From: an uncultured Bacillota bacterium
GTDB lineage: Bacteria > Bacillota > Clostridia > Peptostreptococcales > Anaerovoracaceae
Assembly (NCBI GenBank): GCA_946631075.1
Contig: CAMOZS010000097.1
Location: 1-6,460 of the forward strand
DNA: 6,460 bases
Reading direction: 5' to 3'
This document shows positions 1 to 5,697 of the stretch, piece by piece. Each line of letters begins with the position of its first letter. Positions within the stretch are counted from its first letter, which is position 1. The notes beneath the pieces are model-generated. The model was not told the DNA's origin. It did no database searches and worked only from the letters and a program-made list of their open reading frames with translations. The translations under genes were made by a program, and so were the position numbers.

Positions 1-10
1 GAACGAGAAG

Positions 11-46
11 CCCCCTCCTCTACGCCGTCAGGCGTAGGTGGGGGAG
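11..46 (+). mobile_element. Hairpin resembling the right end of an IS200/IS605-type (tnpB) element
   Basis: A strong GC-rich hairpin: TACGCC (21-26) pairs perfectly with GGCGTA (31-36) around a GTCA loop, and the C-rich left arm (13-20) pairs with the G-rich right arm (37-44) with one mismatch and two G-T wobbles. The layout, GAAG followed by a C run, a TACG/CGTA stem, a G run and then a short GCACGTCAC tail, is like the subterminal hairpin at the right end of IS200/IS605 elements. In those elements it also forms the 3' scaffold stem of the TnpB guide RNA. This reading rests on remembered family resemblance; no tnpB reading frame can be recognised in the few bases to the left. If correct, the element ends near 50-54 and tnpB lies left of position 1. 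It could instead be an ordinary hairpin belonging to the structured RNA that follows. Confidence 0.45.
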
Positions 47-130
47 CACGTCACTTGAGTCCTGCGGGGCGCCGTGCCCTTCGCCCTAAGGGGCTCAGGG
101 AGACCACCGGCCGACCGTGCTTGCCTTATA

Positions 131-171
131 GCTGTCCGCACCGGCCTCACGGTCAGAGGCCGGCGGACAGC
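131..171 (+). other. Very stable 16-bp hairpin, core of the candidate RNA
   Basis: GCTGTCCG (131-138) pairs with CGGACAGC (164-171), and CCGGCCTC (141-148) pairs with GAGGCCGG (156-163). There is no mismatch, only a two-base CA bulge (139-140), and the loop is ACGGTCA (149-155). No T run follows on either strand, so it is not itself a rho-independent terminator. It caps the longer arm 101-192. Confidence 0.8.
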
Positions 172-234
172 GCTGCGCACTCGGGGTGGTCTGGTCGATC
201 CATCAAGGGTGGTGTGACATGGACTTATGGTGCA

Positions 235-273
235 TTGACGATTTTAGCCAGACGGACTGCCCGAAATCGTCAA
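235..273. repeat. Inverted-repeat unit 1 (TTGACGATTT / AAATCGTCAA)
   Basis: A perfect 10-bp inverted repeat (235-244 and 264-273) around a 19-base centre. Inside, CAG (249-251) and CTG (257-259) can close an ACGGA loop (252-256). The same TGACGATT/AATCGTCA arms recur in two further units downstream, so this is a repeat family. Unit 1 sits directly against the terminator at 275-293. Confidence 0.8.
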
Positions 274-274
274 C

Positions 275-293
275 GCCCGGGAGGGCTTTTTTT
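275..293 (+). terminator. Rho-independent terminator, plus strand
   Basis: GCCC (275-278) and GGGC (283-286) form a short GC-only stem around a GGGA loop and are followed at once by seven T (287-293). The stem is only 4 bp, but it stacks against the 10-bp stem of inverted-repeat unit 1, which ends two bases before it. It would end any transcript entering from the left, either the candidate RNA or a transposase transcript beyond the window edge. Confidence 0.65.
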
Positions 294-319
294 GAGAGAA
301 GATCCCCTGAGGCAAATAG

Positions 320-356
320 TGACGATTATTTCGTGACGGTCATTTAGAAATCGTCA
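320..356. repeat. Inverted-repeat unit 2 (TGACGATT / AATCGTCA)
   Basis: TGACGATT (320-327) and AATCGTCA (349-356) form the outer stem, and TTTC (329-332) can pair with GAAA (347-350) as an alternative inner stem. The centre holds ACGGTCA (336-342), the same seven bases as the apical loop at 149-155. TCTTTTT (357-363) follows on the plus strand, so this unit could act as a second, weaker terminator in that direction. Confidence 0.75.
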
Positions 357-393
357 TCTTTTTAGGGTGCCTGAAAAATGGCTCTCCGGGCAG

Positions 394-430
394 TGACGAT
401 TTCTCTAAGGTCACCTTGAGATAATCGTCA
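394..430. repeat. Inverted-repeat unit 3 (TGACGATT / AATCGTCA), longest stem
   Basis: The outer arms TGACGATT (394-401) and AATCGTCA (423-430), the middle arms TCTC (402-405) and GAGA (418-421), and the inner arms AAGG (407-410) and CCTT (414-417) give a 16-bp stem. It has two single-base bulges and a TCA loop. Its outer 8-mer is identical to units 1 and 2 while the inner sequence differs, so stem formation is kept where sequence is not. No T run follows on either strand. Confidence 0.75.
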
Positions 431-474
431 TTCCGTATTTCGCCGGCCAAAACAGGTAATATTCAGCGCCACGT

Positions 475-504
475 AAAAACACCCCTGAGAGCAAATCAGG
501 GGTG
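475..504 (-). terminator. Rho-independent terminator of the polysaccharide operon
   Basis: On the minus strand CACCCCTGA (504-496) pairs perfectly with TCAGGGGTG (488-480) around a seven-base loop, and five T follow (479-475). It lies about 60 bases past the stop codon of the last operon gene, with nothing coding between, so it is the expected end of the whole minus-strand transcript. The plus strand has no matching T run at the other end, so it works in one direction only. Confidence 0.85.
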
Positions 505-549
505 CCATAGTATGGCTATTGGAATTTCGCCGCTTAAAACGGCGATTTC
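504..549 (-). other. Two small hairpins between the last stop codon and the operon terminator
   Basis: The first has a CGCCG core (540-545 with 527-532, extended by 3 bp beyond an internal loop) at 522-549 and starts 14 bases after the stop codon. The second is GCCAT/ATGGC around a three-base loop at 504-516 and shares its last base with the terminator stem, so the two would stack end to end. Neither is followed by a T run. They may protect the mRNA 3' end; that role is inferred. Confidence 0.5.
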
Positions 550-562
550 AGAAAAGGTCCGC

Positions 563-1855
563 CTAAGGGGTGACCGCCGGAACCGCTTCATCCGGCGTCG
601 TTCCGCTCGGCAAAGTGCCGTCCGTCGAAGTATCATCCGACAATGTTCCATCCGTCGAACCATCCGAACCGTCCACAGGCTCACCCAACACAGTTTCCTC
701 CGTCACCAGAGGTTCATCCAGCAGGCTCTGGATCACTCTGGCCTTGTACTTGGTCAGCAGGAAGTCGCCGATGATGGGTACGTACTTCAGCAGGTAGCCG
801 GCCTTGGTCGGGTGCAAAGTATTATACATACAAAGGAGCCGGTCGTCGGTAGACTTGTATTTGGCCTTGGGATCGTTCCACAGATCGATGATCTGGATCT
901 GGTCCTCGTAGCTGTCGTTCCACTTCAGCTGGGCCTTATAGAGGATATCGATCATCTTCAGATATCTGCTCTGGTAGGTCCAGGTCGATTTCGGCTTGGT
1001 GGGAACGTAGAAGATGACCGGGCAGTTCCACTTCCTCTGCACGTACCAGGTGATGTACTCGATGGCCCCGGCCACGGTCTCCGTATCAAAATCAGCTTTG
1101 CTGAACTTCCCCGCTTTGATCGATCCCAGCGGGCTTGCCTTTGTCGCGTCATTGGTGGACAGCTGGCAGACAAAATAATCCGGCGCATCCAGACTTCCCA
1201 GTTCCCTCTGCAGGCGGGCGATATAGTTGTTGGCGGTGGGGGTCACCAGGGTCGTTCCGTTCACCGCGGACTTCCTCACCTCCATGCCGTACTTTTTCTC
1301 CAGCATCTCGACGAAGGAAACATCCCCGGAGCCGTCGGATTTCGTGTACATCCCCTTGGTCACCGAGCTCCCCAGGAAATAGGCCCGCTTGTCCTTCAGG
1401 TCGCTTGCCTGGTATTTGATATTCTTCACATCGTATTTGGACGCGTTCCCGTTGGGCGCAGCCTTGGTCTTGGCCCACTTCACCGCGCTGAATTTACCGT
1501 ACTTCTTCTTGCCGCTGACCTTCTTATAGGCCTTGACCTTATAGTAATACTTGGTGGACGCCTTCAGTCCCTTGTCGATATAGGTCCCCTTGGTCTTGGC
1601 CAGGATCTTGACGGACTTGTACTTGCCCGTCTTGGACTTGGCCCGGTAGATCCGGTAGCCATTGGCCCCCTTCAGCTTCTTGATGGTGACCTTGATCTCC
1701 GTGCTCCCGTACTTCTCCACAAGAAAAGTAGGCACTCCCGGTTTCGATGCCGCAAAGGCTGGCTGTGCCCCTATTCCTCCAAACAGCATGACAAAGCCCG
1801 TGACCATAACCATCACGATGCTGATGCTCTTTGTCATTATCCCTCTTTTTCTCAT
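563..1855 (-). CDS. Secreted Fn3-like / SGNH (GDSL-type) hydrolase-family protein
   Basis: A 430-residue exported protein. Residues 1-36 form a signal peptide: a basic start, a hydrophobic core rich in V, M and G, and a likely cut after AQPAFAA. Residues about 39-131 are a lysine- and tyrosine-rich Fn3-like domain (motifs NGYRIYRA and YYYKVKAY) of the sort found on clostridial surface proteins. Residues about 146-374 are an SGNH fold with block I LGSSVTKG (Ser164, GSS instead of GDS), a block II glycine (VNGTT), block III STND (Asn235) and block V NTLHP (His348). The usual Asp of DxxH is Asn345. The last 50 residues are a Ser/Thr/Asp/Gly-rich tail with a ten-residue repeat. I chose ATG 1855 because AAGGGGGG lies 11 bases before it; GTG at 1888 and ATG at 1864 are poorer. 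As last gene of the operon it probably acts on glycan acyl groups outside the cell, as esterase or transferase. Confidence 0.85.
   Translation of the reverse strand: MRKRGIMTKSISIVMVMVTGFVMLFGGIGAQPAFAASKPGVPTFLVEKYGSTEIKVTIKKLKGANGYRIYRAKSKTGKYKSVKILAKTKGTYIDKGLKASTKYYYKVKAYKKVSGKKKYGKFSAVKWAKTKAAPNGNASKYDVKNIKYQASDLKDKRAYFLGSSVTKGMYTKSDGSGDVSFVEMLEKKYGMEVRKSAVNGTTLVTPTANNYIARLQRELGSLDAPDYFVCQLSTNDATKASPLGSIKAGKFSKADFDTETVAGAIEYITWYVQRKWNCPVIFYVPTKPKSTWTYQSRYLKMIDILYKAQLKWNDSYEDQIQIIDLWNDPKAKYKSTDDRLLCMYNTLHPTKAGYLLKYVPIIGDFLLTKYKARVIQSLLDEPLVTEETVLGEPVDGSDGSTDGTLSDDTSTDGTLPSGTTPDEAVPAVTP
615..659 (-). repeat. 30-bp tandem repeat in the acidic C-terminal tail of the SGNH protein
   Basis: GTGCCGTCCGTCGAA (615-629) recurs as GTTCCATCCGTCGAA (645-659), 30 bases apart. 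In the protein this gives STDGTL twice in a ten-residue period. Such short in-frame repeats usually expand or shrink by slippage and change the length of a disordered linker. Confidence 0.7.
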
Positions 1856-1866
1856 GATCTGCATTA

Positions 1867-1874
1867 CCCCCCTT
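1867..1874 (-). promoter_or_regulatory. Ribosome binding site that decides the SGNH gene start
   Basis: AAGGGGGG on the minus strand, 11 bases before ATG 1855. It lies inside the longer reading frame that opens with GTG at 1888, which has no comparable site, and only two bases before ATG 1864, which is too close. Confidence 0.6.
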
Positions 1875-1920
1875 GCAGCGCGTGACACAGTATCCCTTTT
1901 CCCTTTTTATTGATTATACA

Positions 1921-3069
1921 TCATTTTGCCATTTTTTTCTTTCTCTTTTTTGGATCGAATGGATCCCAGACCAGATGGAAGATGATGGCCACCAGGAATC
2001 CGCCCAGATAAGCTATGCAGGCGTAGATCCATCCGCCGACCCAGGGACTGAGATCATATGTCCCGTACAGGAAATTGTTATCGTACATGAGGTAGATGAA
2101 CATCATGTGGACCAGGTAGATGATCAGGGTCGATTCGGACAGCTTGCCAAGAAGCTTGCGCCCAGCCTTTGAGAACTGATGCTCCCGCAGGCCGTTGACG
2201 ATGAAATAGAACAGGGCCACGTTCTTCAGGAAGGTCAGGATGCTGAACTTCTGGGTGGTGGCGATGACGTTCAGGTTTTCGAAGTGGATCCAGTTGTAGA
2301 GATTGCACCAGATGCCGATAAGGAAGGCCGCGATGCCAAGGCCGTAGATCAGGTAGCGGAAGCCTTTGGTCGGCCGGTAGGTGTAGGCGATCCATCCGAA
2401 CATCATCCAGAACGGGTACTGGCAGATAGCTGCCATCGGGGTCTTGTCGATCGCGGTGATGATATTGCTGTCCTCTACCGCGGTCACCGCCGGCCAGTTA
2501 TAGATGGTGCTCAGGATCAGGCCTCCGATAAAGAGCATCACGATATAGCGGAAGAGCTTGGTGTCTCCGCTTGCGGTGATGGGCCGGAGGACCGGCGCCA
2601 GGATATAGAGGCCGATGATCATGGGGATATACCACATGTGATAGGGCTCGATCAGCCACTGCTTGAGCAGGAACTGACCGGTCAGCTCAGGGGCCGGATC
2701 CATCATCCAGATCCGGTAGGCCGCGTATATGGCGCTCCAGAACATGTATGCGCAAGCCATCTTGATGACGTTCTTCTTCCAGATCTTTTTGGCGGTCACG
2801 TTCCGGTCAGGCGAAAGGAAGAAGATCCCGCTGACCATAACGAAGAGGACCGTCGGGGACGCGAACAGCATGCGGTGGACGAAATAGTCCGTCCAGGGCG
2901 AGGGTCCCACCTGGGTCTCGATCCCGTAGCGCATGGAAAAAATAAAGGAATGCAGTCCGCACACCATAAAGCAGGAGACGCACCGAAGCACGTCTACCGA
3001 CCAATCTCTTTTGCCCCCCGAGAACATCGGGGGGACTTTATCACAACTGAAAAAACGGTTTTCTCTCAT
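1921..3069 (-). CDS. Acyltransferase family 3 integral-membrane protein (putative sugar O-acyltransferase)
   Basis: A 382-residue membrane protein of the acyltransferase-3 family (OafA/WecH type), which moves acetyl or other acyl groups onto sugars. The first membrane helix carries the family signature: WSVDVLR (residues 23-29) followed by His40. Residues 143-163 hold YHMWYIPM and the GLYILAPVLRP-type segment typical of the family, and a late helix has IIYLVHMMF (316-324). About ten hydrophobic segments are spread along the chain, which ends in a basic cytoplasmic tail (KKRKKKMAK). Length is usual for a protein without an attached SGNH domain. The next gene encodes a separate secreted SGNH protein, which may supply that half in trans, as fused OafA-type proteins do in one chain. 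ATG 3069 is preceded by AAGG at a six-base spacing, a weak site; Met15 (3027) is the alternative. It starts 16 bases after the dehydrogenase stop. Acceptor and acyl donor cannot be read from sequence. Confidence 0.88.
   Translation of the reverse strand: MRENRFFSCDKVPPMFSGGKRDWSVDVLRCVSCFMVCGLHSFIFSMRYGIETQVGPSPWTDYFVHRMLFASPTVLFVMVSGIFFLSPDRNVTAKKIWKKNVIKMACAYMFWSAIYAAYRIWMMDPAPELTGQFLLKQWLIEPYHMWYIPMIIGLYILAPVLRPITASGDTKLFRYIVMLFIGGLILSTIYNWPAVTAVEDSNIITAIDKTPMAAICQYPFWMMFGWIAYTYRPTKGFRYLIYGLGIAAFLIGIWCNLYNWIHFENLNVIATTQKFSILTFLKNVALFYFIVNGLREHQFSKAGRKLLGKLSESTLIIYLVHMMFIYLMYDNNFLYGTYDLSPWVGGWIYACIAYLGGFLVAIIFHLVWDPFDPKKRKKKMAK
3014..3034 (-). other. Perfect GC hairpin at the start of the acyltransferase coding region
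   Basis: CCCCCCGA (3014-3021) and TCGGGGGG (3027-3034) form an 8-bp perfect stem with a five-base loop. It covers codons 12-19, and the Met15 ATG overlaps the loop edge. No T run follows, so it is not a terminator. It could slow early translation or cause transcriptional pausing; that is inferred. Confidence 0.7.
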
Positions 3070-3085
3070 ACTCTGCCTTAAACTC

Positions 3086-4408
3086 TTATAGTCTCCACCA
3101 TCTCAGTCCGGACTCTTCCAGATCGCTGACCTGGAAAACTCCCTTTACATCGATCAATACCTTCTCATCCGCTGCTCCGTCTCTGTAGAGAGAGATCAGC
3201 TGGTCAAGTCCCATCTCCTTGAACTGGGCATGGGCCACAGCGACGATGACGCAGTCCAGATCCTTAAGATCCTCCTGCTTGGTCAGAGTCACGCCGTACT
3301 CCCGCATGGCGTCCTCTTCCTCTGCCCAGGGGTCGACCACCAGGGGCTCGATCCCGTAGGTCTCAAGGCGCTTGATGATATCGTCCACCTTGCTGTTTCT
3401 TGTATCCGGGCAGTCCTCCTTGAAGGTCAGGCCCAGGATGGCCACCTTGCTCTTCTTCGGGGCCTGGCCGGCTTCGATCATCTTCTTGACCGCGGCGTCA
3501 GCCACGTAATTGCCCATGGAGTCGTTGACGATCCTTCCGTTCAGGATGATCTGGCTGTGGTAGCCCAGCTTTTCCGCCTGATGGGTGAAGTAGTACGGAT
3601 CGACGCCGATGCAGTGGCCGCCGACCAGTCCCGGCCGGAATCCCAGGGCGTTCCACTTGGTGTTCATTCCGTCGACGACCTCGTTGGTGTCGATGTCCAT
3701 ACGGTCGAAGACCATGGCCAGCTCGTTCATGAAGGCGATGTTGACGTCCCTCTGGCTGTTCTCCACGACCTTGACCGCTTCAGCGGTGCGCAGGTTGGAA
3801 ACCGGATGGGTCCCTACTTCGATGACGGTATCGTAGACATTCTTGATCTCTTCCAGACTCTCCTTGTCGATGCCGGAAACGATCTTGTGGATGTTCTCCA
3901 GTCTGTGGACCCGGTCGCCCGGATTGATCCGCTCGGGGCTGTAGCCCACCTTGAAGTCCTCCCCGCACTTCATCCCGGATTCCTTCTCCAGGATGGGGAT
4001 GCAGACGTCCTCGGTGCAGCCGGGATAGACCGTCGATTCATAGACGACGATGGATCCGGGAGTCAGGTTTCTTCCCACGATCTCCGATGCTCCGATGACC
4101 GGGGTCAGGTCCGGCGTATGGTCGGTGTTGACCGGGGTCGGAACGGCGATGATATGGAACTTGGCTTCCTTCAGCCTCGCCTCATCCGAGGTGAAGTCGA
4201 CGGTAGTCTCGCGGATCACGTCGTTTCCCACTTCATTGGTCGGGTCCACCCCGGCCTTATACTGCTCTATCTTCTTTTCGTTCAGGTCGAATCCGATGAC
4301 CTTGATCCCCTTCTTCGCGAAAGCGACCGCGATGGGCATGCCTACGTAACCCAGTCCGACCAGAGCCAGAGACTCTTCCCCTTTAATGATCTTCTCGTAT
4401 AAACTCAC
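3086..4408 (-). CDS. Nucleotide-sugar 6-dehydrogenase, UDP-N-acetylhexosamine type (WbpA/WbpO/TviB family)
   Basis: This 440-residue cytoplasmic enzyme oxidises C6 of a UDP-hexosamine to the carboxylate using two NAD+, giving a UDP-hexosaminuronic acid for polysaccharide synthesis. It has the NAD-binding Rossmann motif GLGYVG (residues 18-23), VPTPVN (89-94), YSPERINPGD (156-165), the AEAVKVVEN segment with Lys213 (209-217), and GGHCIGVDPYY (263-273) with catalytic Cys266. The C-terminal UDP-binding domain carries GLTFKEDCPDTRNSK (326-340). All key residues are present and the length is normal. The motifs YSPERINPGD and NEVGND favour the UDP-GlcNAc/GalNAc branch over UDP-glucose dehydrogenase; GlcNAc, GalNAc or ManNAc cannot be told apart here. 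Translation starts at GTG, preceded by GAAAGGAG eight bases upstream. It sits 33 bases after the ATP-grasp gene and 16 before the acyltransferase, in the same operon. Confidence 0.93.
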   Translation of the reverse strand: MSLYEKIIKGEESLALVGLGYVGMPIAVAFAKKGIKVIGFDLNEKKIEQYKAGVDPTNEVGNDVIRETTVDFTSDEARLKEAKFHIIAVPTPVNTDHTPDLTPVIGASEIVGRNLTPGSIVVYESTVYPGCTEDVCIPILEKESGMKCGEDFKVGYSPERINPGDRVHRLENIHKIVSGIDKESLEEIKNVYDTVIEVGTHPVSNLRTAEAVKVVENSQRDVNIAFMNELAMVFDRMDIDTNEVVDGMNTKWNALGFRPGLVGGHCIGVDPYYFTHQAEKLGYHSQIILNGRIVNDSMGNYVADAAVKKMIEAGQAPKKSKVAILGLTFKEDCPDTRNSKVDDIIKRLETYGIEPLVVDPWAEEEDAMREYGVTLTKQEDLKDLDCVIVAVAHAQFKEMGLDQLISLYRDGAADEKVLIDVKGVFQVSDLEESGLRWWRL

Positions 4409-4416
4409 TGCTTTTT

Positions 4417-4424
4417 CTCCTTTC
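4417..4424 (-). promoter_or_regulatory. Ribosome binding site for the GTG start of the dehydrogenase
   Basis: GAAAGGAG on the minus strand, eight bases before the GTG at 4408. It confirms the non-ATG start; no in-frame ATG lies close by. Confidence 0.75.
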
Positions 4425-4441
4425 GAACAAATCCTTTCGCT

Positions 4442-5677
4442 CTAAAGATAAGGATCAAACAAATATTTCACGCCTTTTCTGCTGTCGATCCAGTGACACA
4501 GCTGTATCAGCCCGCAATCCGGCCAGTTGTTTCCTTCGATCATTACCGGTCCTTCCGGTGTGACCGCCACATCCCAGCCGACATAGCCAAGCCCTGCTGT
4601 CTCATAGGCGAAGACCGCAGCTTTTTTCAGGAAAGCGAGGATCTCCTCCCAGCATGGGACCTGAAAACCCACAAGTTCGGTTCCGCTCGCCGGATGCCTG
4701 GTCTGCGGCTGTCTCCAATGATCGACCGCGACTGTATTGAACCTTCCGGTCTCTTTATCAACGCTGATCAGCAGGCCTCCCTGAGTGAAACTATCCACCG
4801 GGGTCCCGTCTCCCGCGCCCATTCTGCACAGGGTGTAGAGCAAATGGTACTCTCCGTTCCAGTACAGTGTGACCGCCCTGATCGTATTGATGGACTCACT
4901 GCAAAGCCTGGACATGTCCGGGTGCTGAAGGAGAAACTCTTCGATCAGCGCGTCTTTTTCGATCGGGCTTTCATCCTCCCCGGCCTCCGTGTCTGTCTCG
5001 ATCTCCATCTCCTGCAGCTGATCATAGATCGCTTCCGGTCCTTCTGCCAGGCTGAACTTTCGGATACCTCTGCCGCCGCTGGAGACGATCGGCTTGAAGA
5101 TCACATTGTCTGCTGTGAAGTCAGAGATCGTCTGAAGGAATTCTTCCTTTGTCATTTCCGGCCGGTAACGCATCCATTTCCTGCCGATAAAACCCGAAAA
5201 GGTCTGATAGAAACGATCCTTTTCATTGAGCACATTGGTATCGGCGTTCTCAAGTCTATATTTCTCGCTCATGTATTGAGACCAGGGCCTCAGCAGCATC
5301 TGATCTTTCTGCTCCTGGCTCAGAAGGTCCCAGTCATAGGTTTTGAAATATCCGATGCGAAGACCCAGATTATACTTGGCATCGATCATTTCCTTTTCGA
5401 TCTCGTGACGGTCCCTGCCTCTTTCCTCAGCGATCTTGCGGGACAGGGATCTTCTTCTCGACCCGTTGGAATGAGCTTCCAGAAGCAGGTCATGGGGAAT
5501 GTTCCAGTAGCCCTTGACCGCGTAAACTTTATATTTGATTCCGTGCTCCTTGGCAAAGTCCATCTCCGATGCGATGTAGTCCCGGTCCATCCCGGATTCT
5601 TTGCAGGCAAGATCGATGAATTCATCTCTTCTTGCTGTATCTTCCGCTTTTGACAGCTTTTTGTCCTTGTCCGTCAT
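4442..5677 (-). CDS. ATP-grasp protein of the sugar-transfer-associated type
   Basis: A 411-residue cytoplasmic protein with no signal peptide or membrane segment. The C-terminal two thirds are an ATP-grasp fold: FKP with a likely ATP-binding lysine (about residue 195), the glycine-rich loop SSGGRG (199-204), SINTIRAVT (262-270), GGLLISVD (300-307), YVGWDVAVTPEGPVMIEGNN (365-384) with acidic residues suited to metal binding, then WPDCGLIQL. The last two motifs are typical of the family known as sugar-transfer-associated ATP-grasp, common in Firmicutes capsule loci and biochemically little known; ATP-grasp enzymes in general join a carboxylate to an amine or thiol through an acyl phosphate. 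The first 120 residues are helical and charged and contain an internal duplication. ATG 5677 was chosen over TTG 5704 because AAGGAGG lies 11 bases before it and TTG would overlap the upstream stop. It may modify the uronate made by the next gene's product; this is inference. Confidence 0.85.
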   Translation of the reverse strand: MTDKDKKLSKAEDTARRDEFIDLACKESGMDRDYIASEMDFAKEHGIKYKVYAVKGYWNIPHDLLLEAHSNGSRRRSLSRKIAEERGRDRHEIEKEMIDAKYNLGLRIGYFKTYDWDLLSQEQKDQMLLRPWSQYMSEKYRLENADTNVLNEKDRFYQTFSGFIGRKWMRYRPEMTKEEFLQTISDFTADNVIFKPIVSSGGRGIRKFSLAEGPEAIYDQLQEMEIETDTEAGEDESPIEKDALIEEFLLQHPDMSRLCSESINTIRAVTLYWNGEYHLLYTLCRMGAGDGTPVDSFTQGGLLISVDKETGRFNTVAVDHWRQPQTRHPASGTELVGFQVPCWEEILAFLKKAAVFAYETAGLGYVGWDVAVTPEGPVMIEGNNWPDCGLIQLCHWIDSRKGVKYLFDPYL

Positions 5678-5688
5678 AATGATGGCAC

Positions 5689-5695
5689 CCTCCTT
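5689..5695 (-). promoter_or_regulatory. Ribosome binding site that decides the ATP-grasp gene start
   Basis: AAGGAGG on the minus strand, three bases before the end of the upstream gene and 11 bases before ATG 5677. It places the start inside the longer frame that opens at TTG 5704 and shows close coupling to the DHHW gene. Confidence 0.7.
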
Positions 5696-5697
5696 TT

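Larger units (their letters stand above)
54..293 (+). ncRNA. Candidate structured non-coding RNA ending in an intrinsic terminator
   Basis: I do not recognise this as a known RNA. A long imperfect arm spans 101-192 with about 32 base pairs: 101-108 with 185-192, 111-114 with 181-184, 117-120 with 177-180, 131-138 with 164-171 and 141-148 with 156-163, closing on the loop ACGGTCA (149-155). Only small bulges and one internal loop (121-130 against 172-176) interrupt it. Upstream, CTTGAG (54-59) can pair with CTCAGG (94-99) and enclose a GC-rich domain. Downstream, a 10-bp stem (235-244 with 264-273) carries an ACGGA apical loop. A plus-strand terminator with seven T at 287-293 sets the likely strand and 3' end. 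The 5' end is uncertain: I see no promoter, so transcription could come from left of the window. Dense compensating pairing argues against coding use. Alternatives are the tail of a tnpB guide-RNA transcript or a structured untranslated region. Confidence 0.45.

Noticed and set aside
55..336. A 93-codon plus-strand reading frame starting with TTG.
   Set aside because: It lies across the structured RNA arm, the terminator at 275-293 and inverted-repeat unit 2; it has no ribosome site and gives an Arg/Pro/Gly-rich peptide with no recognisable motif. The base pairing explains the sequence better than coding does.
357..375. A second firm terminator after inverted-repeat unit 2.
   Set aside because: TCTTTTT follows the stem, but the stem base is AT-rich and the loop is large; I note it as possible within the repeat entry but not as a separate terminator.
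235..430. A short CRISPR array.
   Set aside because: The repeated element is a palindrome with variable centres, spacing differs (84 and 74 bases between unit starts), the inner stems also pair, and no cas gene is in view.
235..430. Integron attC sites or a replication origin with iterons.
   Set aside because: The arms lack the GTT/AAC core of attC sites, and there is no integrase, cassette or replication gene nearby; the six 8-mers are arranged as hairpins, not as direct iterons.
512..5653. Long plus-strand reading frames opposite the operon genes (512-1885, 2179-3081, 3230-4402, 4493-5653).
   Set aside because: Each mirrors a well-supported minus-strand gene with clear motifs. Their products are Leu/Asp/His/Gly-rich without family motifs, which is the usual antisense shadow of GC-biased codon use.
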